A stretch of DNA of 40,536 bases from Streptomyces plumbidurans (GTDB taxonomy: Bacteria > Actinomycetota > Actinomycetes > Streptomycetales > Streptomycetaceae). The position numbers and the translations under genes are program-made. Shown here piece after piece: positions 16,685-24,367 of the stretch (positions are counted from its first letter, which is position 1; the number at the start of each line of letters is the position of its first letter). The notes below the pieces were generated by a model. That model was not told the DNA's origin. It saw nothing but the letters and a program-made list of their open reading frames with translations, and searched no databases. The stretch spans positions 1 to 40,536 of the forward strand of contig NZ_JAFJSY010000090.1 of the NCBI RefSeq assembly GCF_019857225.1, given 5' to 3'.

Positions 16685-19237
16685 CTACTCGGCCGGGTGG
16701 GCCAGTTCGATGTCGTGGTCGTCCACGCCGCGGCCGCCCACCGTCAGTGCCGTCGCCACCGGCGCGTAGCCCGTCGCGATGACGGTGTACTCGCCGCTGT
16801 CGAGGTCGGTGAAGGCGTACGCGCCGTCGGCGCCCGTGGTGGCGGTGCCGACCACGTTGCCCGCCCCGTCCACCAGGGTCACCCGTGCGTCGGCCAGCGG
16901 ACCGTGCGGCGCCCGCACGACGCCCTGGAGCTGGGCGCCGGAGTCGAGGTCGACCTCGATCCGGGTGACGCCGGTGCCGCCCACCTCGACGGGCAGCGCC
17001 CGCGGCCTGAACCCGGCGGCGTTGACCGCGACGGTCACGGCGCCCGGCACCAGCTCCGCGAAGGAGAACTCGCCGTTCTCACCAGTGGCCTGGGTGGCCA
17101 GCAGATCCCCGCGCACATCGGTCACGATGACCATCGCGTCCTTGACGGGCAGCGCGGTCGCGGCGGCCCGCACCACGCCGGTCAGCCCGCTGGTGCCGCT
17201 GAGCAGGATGTCGTACGAGACCGGCTCGCCGTTCACCACGACGGTGGACGCCTGCGGCTGGAAGCCGTCGGCGGAGGCGATCAGGACGTACGAGCCGGTG
17301 CCCGGCGCCTCGAGCGTGTAGGAGCCGTCGGCCTGCGCGACCGACCGGCCCAGCTGCCGTCCCGCGAGCGAGATCAGCGTGACCGCGGCCTGCGGCACGG
17401 GCGCGCTCTCGTTGCCGCGCACGAAGCCGCGCACCGGGGTGCCGCCGGAGGAGGCGGACTCCTCGGGCCGCGCGATGGTCGCCACGGCGCCCAGCCGCTG
17501 GGTGCCGTCGGCAGCGGCGGCGGTCTCCGAGACGGCCCAGCTGGGGATGGACTCGGTGACCGGGGCAGCGGCTGTGGCGGGGGCCTCGGCTGCGGCCGGA
17601 GCGGCCTCGGTGTCCGCGTCGGCGTCCGGGGTCTCCTCCACGGCAGCGGCCTGTGCCAGTCCGCCCTTCGTCCGCAACGGAACCTCCTTGATGAATAGGC
17701 TGATCAGGAACGCGATGGCTGCCAGGCCGGCGGCGATCAGGAAGACGTCGGCGATGCCGTGGCCGTAGGAGCTCTGCAGGAGCGTGCGCAGCGGCGCCGG
17801 CATCTTGCTGAGGTCCGGGATGCTGTCGCTGGAGTTGCTCGAACCGGCCAGCGCGGCCCGGAACTTCGGGTCGAGGGCGGCGGCGCCCTGCTGGACGTAG
17901 TGGGTGATCCGGTGGGACATCACCGCGCCGAGCGCCGAGACGCCGACCGCACCACCGAGGGAACGGAAGAAGGTGACCGTGGAGCTGGCCGAGCCGAGGT
18001 CGCCGGGGTCGACCTGGTTCTGCGTGCACAGCACCAGGTTCTGCATCATCATGCCGATGCCGAGACCCATGAGGGCCATGAAGATGGCCATCTTCCAGTA
18101 GTCCGTGTCGTACCGGATGGTGCCGAGCAGGCCCAGGCCGGCCGAGACGAGCACGCCACCGCTGACCAGCCACACCTTCCAGCGCCCGGTCCGGGTGATG
18201 AACTGGCCCGAGACCGTGGAGGAGACGAACAGACCGCCGATCATCGGGATCGTCATGACTCCGGACATCGTCGGCGACTTGTCGCGGGCCAGCTGGAAGT
18301 ACTGGCTGAAGAAGACCGTGCCGGTGAACATCGCGACACCGACGAACAGCGAGGCCATCGACGCGAGCGTGATGGTGCGGTTCCTGAACAGGCGCAGCGG
18401 GATGATCGGTTCGCTCGCCTTGGACTCGACCAGGATGAACAGCAGGCCGAGCACGATCGAGCCGCCGACCATGGTGTACGTCTGCCAGGAGATCCAGTCG
18501 TACTTGTCACCGGCGAAGGTGACCCACAGCAGCAGCAGCGAGACGGCCGCGGCGACGAAGGTGGCGCCGCCCCAGTCGACCTTGACGTCCCGCTTGACGA
18601 CCGGCAGGTGCAGCGTCTTCTGCAGCACGATCAGGGCGATGACGGCGAAGGGGACACCGACGTAGAAGCACCAGCGCCAGCCCAGCCACGAGGTGTCGGT
18701 GATGACACCGCCGAGCAGCGGGCCGCCGACGGTGGCGACGGCGAAGGTCGCGCCGAGGTAGCCGGAGTAGCGCCCGCGCTCGCGCGGGGAGATCATCGCG
18801 GCCATCACGATCTGGGCGAGGGCGGACAGACCGCCGACGCCGATGCCCTGGAAGACACGGCAGGCGATCAGCATGCCCGGGTTCTGCGACAGGCCGGCGG
18901 CCATCGAGCCCAGGACGTAGACGATCAGGGCTATCTGGACGAGCGCCTTCTTGCTGAAGAGGTCGGCGAGCTTGCCCCACAGGGGCGTGGTCGCGGTCAT
19001 CGCCAGCAGCGAGGCGGTGACGACCCAGGTGTAGGCCGACTGGCCGCCCCCGAGGTCGCCGATGATGTGCGGCAGGGCGTTGGTGACGATCGTGGACGAC
19101 AGGATCGCCACGAACATTCCGAGCATCAGCCCGGAGAGCGCCTCCATGATCTGCCGGTGCGTCATCTGGCCGTGTTCGGAGGAGCCTCCCCCGTGCTTGG
19201 CATGAGCCCGCACACCGGCTGGTGTGGTCGTTGCCAT
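16685..19237 (-). CDS. DHA2-type MFS efflux transporter with three C-terminal carboxypeptidase-regulatory-like domains
   Basis: 850 residues from ATG 19237, preceded by AAAAGGAAG. Residues about 25-540 form a 14-span drug:proton antiporter of the EmrB/QacA type: GKLADLFSKK (motif A), GGPLLGGVITDTSWLGWRW (motif C). After an Ala/Glu-rich linker (about 555-620), three beta-sandwich domains follow, with starts at TPVRGFVRG, GLTGVVRAA and QLQGVVRAP and repeated GYTVIA/GSYTLEA-like strands. A DHA2 pump with such a tail is unusual. It is 13 bp from the MarR gene start of the operon, so MarR probably represses it. The tail could bind a partner or the substrate. Confidence 0.9.
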   Translation of the reverse strand: MATTTPAGVRAHAKHGGGSSEHGQMTHRQIMEALSGLMLGMFVAILSSTIVTNALPHIIGDLGGGQSAYTWVVTASLLAMTATTPLWGKLADLFSKKALVQIALIVYVLGSMAAGLSQNPGMLIACRVFQGIGVGGLSALAQIVMAAMISPRERGRYSGYLGATFAVATVGGPLLGGVITDTSWLGWRWCFYVGVPFAVIALIVLQKTLHLPVVKRDVKVDWGGATFVAAAVSLLLLWVTFAGDKYDWISWQTYTMVGGSIVLGLLFILVESKASEPIIPLRLFRNRTITLASMASLFVGVAMFTGTVFFSQYFQLARDKSPTMSGVMTIPMIGGLFVSSTVSGQFITRTGRWKVWLVSGGVLVSAGLGLLGTIRYDTDYWKMAIFMALMGLGIGMMMQNLVLCTQNQVDPGDLGSASSTVTFFRSLGGAVGVSALGAVMSHRITHYVQQGAAALDPKFRAALAGSSNSSDSIPDLSKMPAPLRTLLQSSYGHGIADVFLIAAGLAAIAFLISLFIKEVPLRTKGGLAQAAAVEETPDADADTEAAPAAAEAPATAAAPVTESIPSWAVSETAAAADGTQRLGAVATIARPEESASSGGTPVRGFVRGNESAPVPQAAVTLISLAGRQLGRSVAQADGSYTLEAPGTGSYVLIASADGFQPQASTVVVNGEPVSYDILLSGTSGLTGVVRAAATALPVKDAMVIVTDVRGDLLATQATGENGEFSFAELVPGAVTVAVNAAGFRPRALPVEVGGTGVTRIEVDLDSGAQLQGVVRAPHGPLADARVTLVDGAGNVVGTATTGADGAYAFTDLDSGEYTVIATGYAPVATALTVGGRGVDDHDIELAHPAE

Positions 19238-19250
19238 GGGCTTCCTTTTC

Positions 19251-19751
19251 TCAAGTGCTAGCGGGTGTACGGGTGGTCGTCTCGAGTGCGGCTTGCGGCG
19301 GCGGCAGCCGGGGCGGCACGGCGCGGCAGTCGTCGAAGCTGGCACGCAGCCGGGTCATGAGCCGGGTCAGCTGGGCGACCTCCTCGTCGCTCCAGTCGGC
19401 GAGCCGCTCCGCCAGCAGCTGCGTGGTCCGCTCGGACAGCTCCTCCAGGCGGGCGATGCCCGTGGTGGTGAGGTGCACGATCCGGGACCGTTTGTCCGCA
19501 GGGTCGGGGGAGCGGTCGATCCAGCCGCGGTCGGCGAGGTGCGCCACATGGCGGCTGGTGACCGACATGTCCACGGCGAGCAGCTCCGCGAGCTTGCTCA
19601 TGCGCATGTCGCCGTAGCGGCCCAGAAGGGTCAGTACGGCGGCGCTGCCGCTCGGGCAGTCGGACGGCAGGATCCGGCCGAGCTCCCGCTTCACGGCACT
19701 GAAGGCACCGAACTGCCTGATCAGCTCCTCGTACTGCGCCTGCTCGGCCAT
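19251..19751 (-). CDS. MarR-family transcriptional regulator
   Basis: 166 residues with the winged-helix core MRMSKLAELLAVDMSVTSRHVAHLADRGWIDRSPDPADKRSRIVHLT, where DKRSR is the typical wing. GGGAGGTGGG precedes the ATG. It ends 13 bp before the MFS start, so the two form an operon. The promoter region holds two inverted repeats sharing GTTGC/GCAAC half-sites, the expected autoregulatory operator. Ligand unknown. Confidence 0.92.
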   Translation of the reverse strand: MAEQAQYEELIRQFGAFSAVKRELGRILPSDCPSGSAAVLTLLGRYGDMRMSKLAELLAVDMSVTSRHVAHLADRGWIDRSPDPADKRSRIVHLTTTGIARLEELSERTTQLLAERLADWSDEEVAQLTRLMTRLRASFDDCRAVPPRLPPPQAALETTTRTPAST

Positions 19752-19767
19752 CCCACCTCCCGCATTC

Positions 19768-19782
19768 GTTGCTTAGGGCAAC
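19768..19782. promoter_or_regulatory. MarR operator candidate, proximal inverted repeat
   Basis: GTTGC-TTAGG-GCAAC is a perfect 5-5-5 inverted repeat, 17 bp upstream of the marR start. It shares its half-site with the larger repeat next to it. Confidence 0.5.
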
Positions 19783-19790
19783 CATACGAG

Positions 19791-19817
19791 TTATTGGTTG
19801 CTGCAGGCAAACAATAA
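19791..19817. promoter_or_regulatory. MarR operator candidate, distal inverted repeat
   Basis: TTATTGGTTGC and GCAAACAATAA flank TGCAG: 11-bp arms with one mismatch. It is AT-rich and stands out from the background. Together with the proximal repeat it makes a strong candidate operator for marR-MFS. Confidence 0.6.
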
Positions 19818-19908
19818 CGGGGGGTGCGGTTTAAAAACTTGGCAAAGACAAGTATTGCGAACGTAAATACGCAGGTGGCGGCGGATGCCCAGGTGAGAGG
19901 CCCCCCAC

Positions 19909-19937
19909 TTGGGCCACACCCACTGATTCGCTAGGGT
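19909..19937 (+). promoter_or_regulatory. Promoter, likely giving a leaderless mRNA
   Basis: TTGGGC (19909-19914) and TAGGGT (19932-19937) are 17 bp apart. The ATG of the next gene begins 9 nt after the -10 box, so transcription would begin at or just before the start codon. Confidence 0.5.
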
Positions 19938-19945
19938 CTGCTGCC

Positions 19946-20149
19946 ATGGCTAACCCCCAGGGCCCCCAGGGCAACCACGACCCCGCAGGCAGCACCCAGA
20001 TGTTCCGCGCGTTCGTCGACGAGGGCCCGCAGGGCCGCCAGACCCGGCAGCAGCCCGCCGCTCCGGCCGGCCCCCGCATCGGTCTGATCGTCGGCATCGT
20101 CGTCGCGGTGGCGGTCGTGGCGGCCGTCGCGTGGCTCGCGATGATGTAG
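19946..20149 (+). CDS. Small single-span membrane protein
   Basis: 67 residues. The first 42 are Gly/Pro/Gln-rich and hydrophilic (MANPQGPQGNHDPAGSTQMF). Residues 44-66 are one hydrophobic helix (IGLIVGIVVAVAVVAAVAWLA) ending the protein. No family recognised. The Pro/Gln-rich head is likely cytoplasmic. The predicted leaderless promoter supports the start. Confidence 0.7.
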   Translation: MANPQGPQGNHDPAGSTQMFRAFVDEGPQGRQTRQQPAAPAGPRIGLIVGIVVAVAVVAAVAWLAMM

Positions 20150-20165
20150 CGAGCGCTCAGCTCAC

Positions 20166-20212
20166 TTCCACCGGACGGTTTTCCACCGGACGGTTCATTT
20201 CCACCGGACGGT
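20166..20212. repeat. Three direct copies of a 14-15 bp sequence at the end of the lipoprotein gene
   Basis: TTCCACCGGACGGT occurs at 20166, 20181 and 20199. The rightmost copy encodes the gene's last codons (TVRWK), and the other two lie beyond the stop. The units look like duplication of the gene's 3' tail. Confidence 0.85.
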
Positions 20213-20938
20213 GACGTCGCGCGTCTCGATGTGCATGCCGAGCGGCACGCGCCAGGCGTCGACGCACACCGTCCAGGTCTTCTTCCTGTGCGCCCCGGCG
20301 TCGATCGGCGCCGGAAGCCGCACGTCCGACGTCACCGTCGCCCAGTCGATGCCGAGCGCGCCGATGACATGCGTGCCGAACGTGACGGTGCCGGAACGCA
20401 CCGCGGTGCCCCCGGAGTTGGTGAAGGTCAGGGCCACGTCCTCGCACCAGCGCTGGTCCGTCGCCTTCCGCTTCGGCTCGCTCCAGCTCAGATCCGCCGG
20501 ACCCGCGGGCCCTGCGGGAGCCGTACGGCCGGGAGTTGCCGTCGCCGACGGTGAAGTGGTCGTCGTAGAGGCCGACTTGGTGCCGCTGCCGCCATCACCG
20601 TGGGCCGACGGGGTTCCGGCGGGAGGCGCGGGTACGGTCCCGGCCGGCAGCTCGTCCGCCCCCTCGTGTGAACTGCCGCCCGCCGAGGGGGAGTCGCTCC
20701 GCTCGGGGTCCGTATCCAGCGGTACGAACGTCACGCCGCCCGTCGGAGCCGCCGTACCGGAGGTCCGTGGTGCGCCGCCGGCCGCTCCGGTGGCGACATA
20801 GCCGCCGTCCGTGCCACCGCCCCCGCACGCCGCCAGTACGGCGCCCAGGCAGACGACGGCCGCCGACGCAGCCGTAACGGCGCCTCGACGGCCATGTGTC
20901 CCTGTCGTCCGAGGGGTCCCGGAAGTCCCACGCAACAT
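20195..20938 (-). CDS. Secreted lipoprotein of unknown function
   Basis: 247 residues. A basic N-terminus and hydrophobic segment end in LGAVLAACGG, a lipobox with Cys at about 38, so the mature protein is probably lipid-anchored. Residues about 40-150 are a disordered Ser/Thr/Gly/Pro-rich linker. The C-terminal 100 residues form a compact domain with two cysteines (RWCEDVALTFTNSGG and TWTVCVDAWRVPLG) in a beta-rich pattern. No family recognised. No ribosome binding site stands out before ATG 20938. Confidence 0.75.
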   Translation of the reverse strand: MLRGTSGTPRTTGTHGRRGAVTAASAAVVCLGAVLAACGGGGTDGGYVATGAAGGAPRTSGTAAPTGGVTFVPLDTDPERSDSPSAGGSSHEGADELPAGTVPAPPAGTPSAHGDGGSGTKSASTTTTSPSATATPGRTAPAGPAGPADLSWSEPKRKATDQRWCEDVALTFTNSGGTAVRSGTVTFGTHVIGALGIDWATVTSDVRLPAPIDAGAHRKKTWTVCVDAWRVPLGMHIETRDVTVRWK

Positions 20939-20992
20939 CGCGCCATGGTGGCTGACGCACCGTCAAATAGGAACCCCCGGGCGGGGCCTCGC

Positions 20993-21883
20993 TCAGTCCG
21001 AGATGAGCCCCTCGCGCAGCTGCGCCAGCGTGCGGGTCAGCAGGCGGGAGACGTGCATCTGCGAGATGCCGACCTCCTCGCCGATCTGCGACTGCGTCAT
21101 GTTGGCGAAGAAGCGGAGCATGATGATCTGCCGCTCACGGGGCGGCAGCTTGGCCAGCAGCGGCTTCAACGACTCGCGGTACTCGACGCCCTCCAGGGCG
21201 GTGTCCTCGTAGCCGAGGCGGTCCGCGAGGGAGCCCTCGCCGCCGTCGTCCTCGGGGGCCGGGGAGTCCAGTGAGGAGGCCGTGTAGGCGTTGCCGACCG
21301 CGAGGCCGTCGACGACGTCCTCCTCGGAGACGCCGAGCACGGCGGCGAGTTCGGGCACGGTCGGCGAGCGGTCGAGCTTCTGGGAGAGCTCGTCGCTGGC
21401 CTTCGTCAGGGCCAGGCGCAGCTCCTGCAGCCGGCGCGGCACGCGCACCGACCACGAGGTGTCGCGGAAGAACCGCTTGATCTCGCCGACGACGGTCGGC
21501 ATCGCGAACGTCGGGAACTCCACGCCCCGTTCGCAGTCGAACCGGTCGATCGCCTTGATCAGGCCGATGGTGCCGACCTGGACGATGTCCTCCATCGGTT
21601 CGTTGCGCGAGCGGAACCGGGCCGCGGCGTAGCGCACCAGGGGGAGGTTGAGTTCGATGAGGGTGTCCCGCACGTACACACGCTCGGGGCTGTGCTCGTC
21701 GAGTGCGGCGAGCCGCAGGAAAAGGGAGCGGGACAGGGTGCGGGTGTCGATGTTCTCCGGACTCGGAAGAGCCGGGGCCTGGGGGGCCTCCAGCACCGGA
21801 GCCTCGACGAACACGGCGTCAGCGGGTGCGGACTCGCTCTTCGCGAGTGTGAGCACCTTCGAGCTGCCCTGGTCTGCGGACAT
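20993..21883 (-). CDS. sigN: SigB-like RNA polymerase sigma factor, SigN-type
   Basis: 296 residues. Region 2 (about 75-150) includes RNEPMEDIVQVGTIGLIKAIDRFD, the -10 recognition and core-binding part; region 3 follows; region 4 ends the protein with RQIIMLRFFANMTQSQIGEEVGISQMHVSRLLTR (HTH). This is the SigB/SigF family of sporulation and stress sigma factors. AGAGGGGG precedes the ATG. The symbol rests on its order beside a second SigF-type gene, which matches my memory of sigN-sigF in S. coelicolor. No anti-sigma gene is adjacent. Confidence 0.85.
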   Translation of the reverse strand: MSADQGSSKVLTLAKSESAPADAVFVEAPVLEAPQAPALPSPENIDTRTLSRSLFLRLAALDEHSPERVYVRDTLIELNLPLVRYAAARFRSRNEPMEDIVQVGTIGLIKAIDRFDCERGVEFPTFAMPTVVGEIKRFFRDTSWSVRVPRRLQELRLALTKASDELSQKLDRSPTVPELAAVLGVSEEDVVDGLAVGNAYTASSLDSPAPEDDGGEGSLADRLGYEDTALEGVEYRESLKPLLAKLPPRERQIIMLRFFANMTQSQIGEEVGISQMHVSRLLTRTLAQLREGLISD

Positions 21884-22128
21884 GCCACCCCCTCTGGGTC
21901 GCGGGACGGTCGCGGCCGAAGTTCCTCTGCGAGGAGTTCAGCCTTCACCTGAATACCGGAGCCGACGCCCCGGCAAACGCGTCTGGGGAAGAATGTCACA
22001 TGTCGGCAACGCGCTGTAGTGACATGTCGACACGTGAGATGCGAATCGGCCCTGGAAAGAGGGGGTCTGACGCTTTTTTGACACAGAAATGCCGGGAACG
22101 TCCCTGGTGAGCGATTCGCTCTTGCCGG

Positions 22129-22153
22129 TTACCCGTCGATCCTGTTTGCGAAC
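22129..22153 (-). promoter_or_regulatory. SigB-like promoter upstream of sigN
   Basis: On the minus strand GTTCG, 14 bp, then GGGTAA resembles the SigB-family consensus GNNTN-N14-16-GGGTAY (last base off). It lies 246 bp from the sigN start. The 303-bp gap between sigN and sigF also holds paired ACATGTCAC/ACATGTGAC motifs (21990-22030) and no further gene that I can see. Confidence 0.35.
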
Positions 22154-22186
22154 TGCGGTGTTCCGGAGTGTGCGCCCGTGCGCCTC

Positions 22187-23026
22187 TTATGCCTCGATCC
22201 GATTAGCGGATCGCAGCCGCTGGAAGCTACGCGCGAGTAGCCGTGAGACATGCATCTGGGAGACGCCGAGTTCCGCGCTGATTTGCGACTGGGTGAGGTT
22301 GCTGTAGTAGCGCAGCAGCAGGATTCTCTGTTCCCGCTCCGGGAGTTGTACGAGGAGATGGCGGACGAGGTCGCGGTGTTCGACGCCGTCCAGCGCCGGG
22401 TCCTCGTAGCCGAGCCGGTCGAGCAGGCCCGGCAGCCCGTCGCCCTCCTGCGCGGCCTCCAGGGAGGTCGCGTGGTACGAGCGGCCCGCCTCGATGCAGG
22501 AGAGGACCTCCTCCTCGGTGATGCGCAGCCGTTCGGCGATCTCGGCGGTCGTCGGGGTGCGCCCGAAGGCGGTCGTCAGGTCCTCGGTGGCGCTGTTGAC
22601 CTGCACCCACAGCTCGTGCAGCCGGCGCGGCACATGGACCGTGCGGACGTTGTCGCGGAAGTACCGCTTGATCTCGCCGACCACGGTCGGCATCGCGAAG
22701 GTGGGGAACTGCACGCCGCGGTCCGGGTCGAAGCGGTCGATCGCGTTGATGAGCCCGATCGTGCCGACCTGGATCACGTCCTCCATCGGCTCGTTGCGGG
22801 AGCGGAAACGGGCGGCGGCGTAGCGCACGAGCGGGAGGTTGGCCTCGATCAGCGCCCCGCGCACCCGGATGTGCTCCGGGCTGCCGGGGCGCAGTGTCTT
22901 GAGCTCGCCGAAGAGCACCTGTGTGAGGGCCCGGGTGTCGGCACCGCGGCTGCGCGGCGGAGCGGCTTCCACCGGCTCCGGTGCGGCTTCCTGGGGCGGT
23001 GCTTGAGGCGCAGTACTGGCCGGCAC
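22187..23026 (-). CDS. sigF: SigB-like RNA polymerase sigma factor, SigF-type
   Basis: 279 residues from GTG 23026 (GGCGGAG 6 nt before it); an upstream TTG at 23065 would add 13 residues. The Ala/Pro-rich N-terminus starts VPASTAPQAPP. Region 2 (RNEPMEDVIQVGTIGLINAIDRFD) and region 4 (RILLLRYYSNLTQSQISAELGVSQMHVSRLLAR) are intact. In S. coelicolor SigF acts late in spore maturation; this is recalled function, not shown by the sequence. It is a diverged tandem paralogue of the sigN-like gene: the two share long conserved stretches but differ throughout region 3 and both ends. No anti-sigma gene lies beside it. Confidence 0.88.
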   Translation of the reverse strand: MPASTAPQAPPQEAAPEPVEAAPPRSRGADTRALTQVLFGELKTLRPGSPEHIRVRGALIEANLPLVRYAAARFRSRNEPMEDVIQVGTIGLINAIDRFDPDRGVQFPTFAMPTVVGEIKRYFRDNVRTVHVPRRLHELWVQVNSATEDLTTAFGRTPTTAEIAERLRITEEEVLSCIEAGRSYHATSLEAAQEGDGLPGLLDRLGYEDPALDGVEHRDLVRHLLVQLPEREQRILLLRYYSNLTQSQISAELGVSQMHVSRLLARSFQRLRSANRIEA

Positions 23027-23122
23027 GGTCAACTCCGCCTCGCAATCGGTCAACTCACCCGTCAAAAGTGGTCATAGCATCACAAGAGATGTGCACTCTG
23101 TGCAAGCACCTCATTACGCCGT

Positions 23123-23134
23123 GTTGACGTCAAC
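23123..23134. promoter_or_regulatory. 12-bp palindrome upstream of sigF
   Basis: GTTGACGTCAAC is a perfect palindrome 97-108 bp before the sigF start, between the terminator of the preceding gene and sigF. It could be an operator for a developmental regulator. Confidence 0.4.
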
Positions 23135-23150
23135 TTGGGACAAAGGACGC

Positions 23151-23182
23151 AAAAAGGCCCCACGCCGGTTCCGGCGCAGGGC
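23151..23182 (-). terminator. Terminator between the small membrane protein gene and sigF
   Basis: On the minus strand GCCC-TG-CGCCGG, AA, CCGGCG-TG-GGGC is followed by TTTTT at 23151-23155. It is the most classic intrinsic terminator of the window and shields sigF from upstream transcription. Confidence 0.8.
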
Positions 23183-23210
23183 TCTGGGTCACGTTCTCGA
23201 GTGCGGCGGG

Positions 23211-23387
23211 CTAATGGGCCCCGTTGGCCAGCCAGGTGAAGAAGTCGCCGATGGCCTTCGCGGCGTCCGAGATGCCCTCGAACCCTATCTGGACGTAGTC
23301 GGCCGCCTTGGCCGGATCCGTGATGATCAAATACAGGGCGAAGACCACGAGCACATAGATGGCGATCTTCTTCGCATTCACCGCCAT
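23211..23387 (-). CDS. Small membrane protein
   Basis: 58 residues starting MAVNAKKIAIYVLVVFALYL, with GGGAGG seven bases before the ATG. Residues 7-25 form one membrane span. The C-terminal half is amphipathic (VQIGFEGISDAAKAIGDFFTWLAN). No family recognised. It lies between the original tRNA-Ser terminator and sigF, so it belongs to the core chromosome just outside the integrated element. Confidence 0.75.
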   Translation of the reverse strand: MAVNAKKIAIYVLVVFALYLIITDPAKAADYVQIGFEGISDAAKAIGDFFTWLANGAH

Positions 23388-23434
23388 CGCGGCCTCCCGA
23401 GTCGCTGAGTCCCAACGACCGCACATGATCGCAC

Positions 23435-23464
23435 GAAGGGCCCCGTCTCTCGACGGGGCCCTTC
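23435..23464. terminator. Original terminator of tRNA-Ser, displaced by the element
   Basis: GAAGGGCCCCGTC and GACGGGGCCCTTC form a perfect 13-bp stem with a TCTC loop, 6 bp from the left attachment repeat. Before integration it would have lain just downstream of the full tRNA-Ser. Confidence 0.8.
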
Positions 23465-23469
23465 GGTGA

Positions 23470-23524
23470 GCGGTAGCGGAGGGATTTGAACCCTCGGTGA
23501 CTTGCGCCACACTCGCTTTCGAGG
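23470..23524. repeat. Left attachment site of the AICE (55-bp direct repeat, tRNA-Ser 3' fragment)
   Basis: These 55 bp are identical to 35132-35186. They hold the 3' part of tRNA-Ser(CGA) from the anticodon loop to the discriminator base on the minus strand, but no 5' half. The fragment contains GGTAGCGG at 23472-23479, also found ten times at 33260-33424. Confidence 0.95.
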
Positions 23525-23552
23525 TCTGTTCGTGCTGGTCAGAGGGGGATTC

Positions 23553-23617
23553 GGAGCCGTTCAACCTCGTTCATTCGCGTATCTGCGTCCGTCGCGTGAA
23601 CCCCTCTGAACGGCTCC
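23553..23617. repeat. Inverted repeat just inside the left end of the AICE
   Basis: GGAGCCGTTCA (23553-23563) and TGAACGGCTCC (23607-23617) are perfect 11-bp arms. AGAGGGG and CCCCTCT overlap the arms and extend the symmetry. It lies between the attachment core and the 22-bp arm-type repeat. Confidence 0.7.
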
Positions 23618-23630
23618 GGACGGGGATGAA

Positions 23631-23652
23631 TGAGACGGAAACTGAGACGGAG
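23631..23652. repeat. Left copy of a 22-bp arm-type repeat
   Basis: Two TGAGACGGA units 12 bp apart, identical over 22 bp and in direct orientation to 35065-35086. It lies 106 bp inside the left attachment core. Confidence 0.85.
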
Positions 23653-23689
23653 TACGGCGGGGCTGACCTGCGCTTAAGCGTGTAGTACG

Positions 23690-24367
23690 TCAGTGGCGTG
23701 AAGCTTCCATGGCCGCGATCACGTCCGTAGCGTCGCCCTCGTAGAGGAGGTGCGGTTCATCTGCCTGCGGGGGGATGAACCGGGTCCGGTACCGCTGTAG
23801 GTCGCTCTCCGAGAAGTAGATCGAGTTCGGATCGTCTGCATGGAAGTCGTTTCGCCTGCTGATCCGTGCCCAGAGTTCATCATGGCTGGCTTCGAGATAG
23901 ACCAGCACAGGGGTGGCGCCGGCGTCGGTGGCGATGGCTCGCCACCTTGCCCGATCCTCCGGGGTCCAAAAGCCGTGGTCGACGACGACGTCATGTCCGG
24001 CCTTGAGCTGTTCCCTGAGTTCAACCGCCACGTCTTCAAGTACTGGCCGCTCTAGGGTCGGGAACGTGCCTCGCGGGAAGTCGACTCCGTAAACGCCATG
24101 CCGCCGGTACATCTCTTCATCCGGGCACAGACGAACGAACCCGCGATCCGTAAGGGCGCGGGAAAGAGTGGTCTTGCCGGAGCCGGGGAGCCCGGCCATA
24201 AGGACGCAGAACGGTGGACGTGGTGACATCGGTCTCGTCATGGTCTGGGAGATGGCTGCCATCTCCGCTTCGGCTTCGGGCGTGATTGTGCCAGCCCTGC
24301 GGGCTGCAAGTAGTGACCCTAGGCGCTCCTCCAGCACGTTCGCGAGCGTGTCATCCATCACCGTCAT
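23690..24367 (-). CDS. P-loop kinase (AAA_33/zeta-toxin-like)
   Basis: 225 residues from ATG 24367, which overlaps the GntR stop by ATGA. Walker A is GLPGSGKTT near 55-63. Further motifs are LCPDEEMYRRHGVYG, a VVVDHGFW strand with acidic residue, and ARISRRN as a lid-like arginine segment. These fit the small-molecule kinase/zeta-type P-loop fold. Zeta toxins phosphorylate UDP-sugars and need a separate epsilon antitoxin, which is not seen here, so toxin activity is not established. In pSAM2 the comparable place is held by the Nudix protein Pif. This gene may act in element control or in the host as cargo. Confidence 0.8.
   Translation of the reverse strand: MTVMDDTLANVLEERLGSLLAARRAGTITPEAEAEMAAISQTMTRPMSPRPPFCVLMAGLPGSGKTTLSRALTDRGFVRLCPDEEMYRRHGVYGVDFPRGTFPTLERPVLEDVAVELREQLKAGHDVVVDHGFWTPEDRARWRAIATDAGATPVLVYLEASHDELWARISRRNDFHADDPNSIYFSESDLQRYRTRFIPPQADEPHLLYEGDATDVIAAMEASRH

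Noticed and set aside
17759..19261. 500-codon plus-strand frame opposite the MFS gene
   Set aside because: His/Asp/Gln/Arg-rich shadow without domains; the minus strand has a clear 14-span transporter.
20993..23026. Assembly duplication of one sigma factor gene
   Set aside because: The two proteins differ throughout region 3 and both termini; they are true diverged paralogues.
23471..23524. Second tRNA-Ser gene
   Set aside because: Only the 3' half is present; no 5' acceptor strand, D-arm or full anticodon stem. It is an attachment site remnant.
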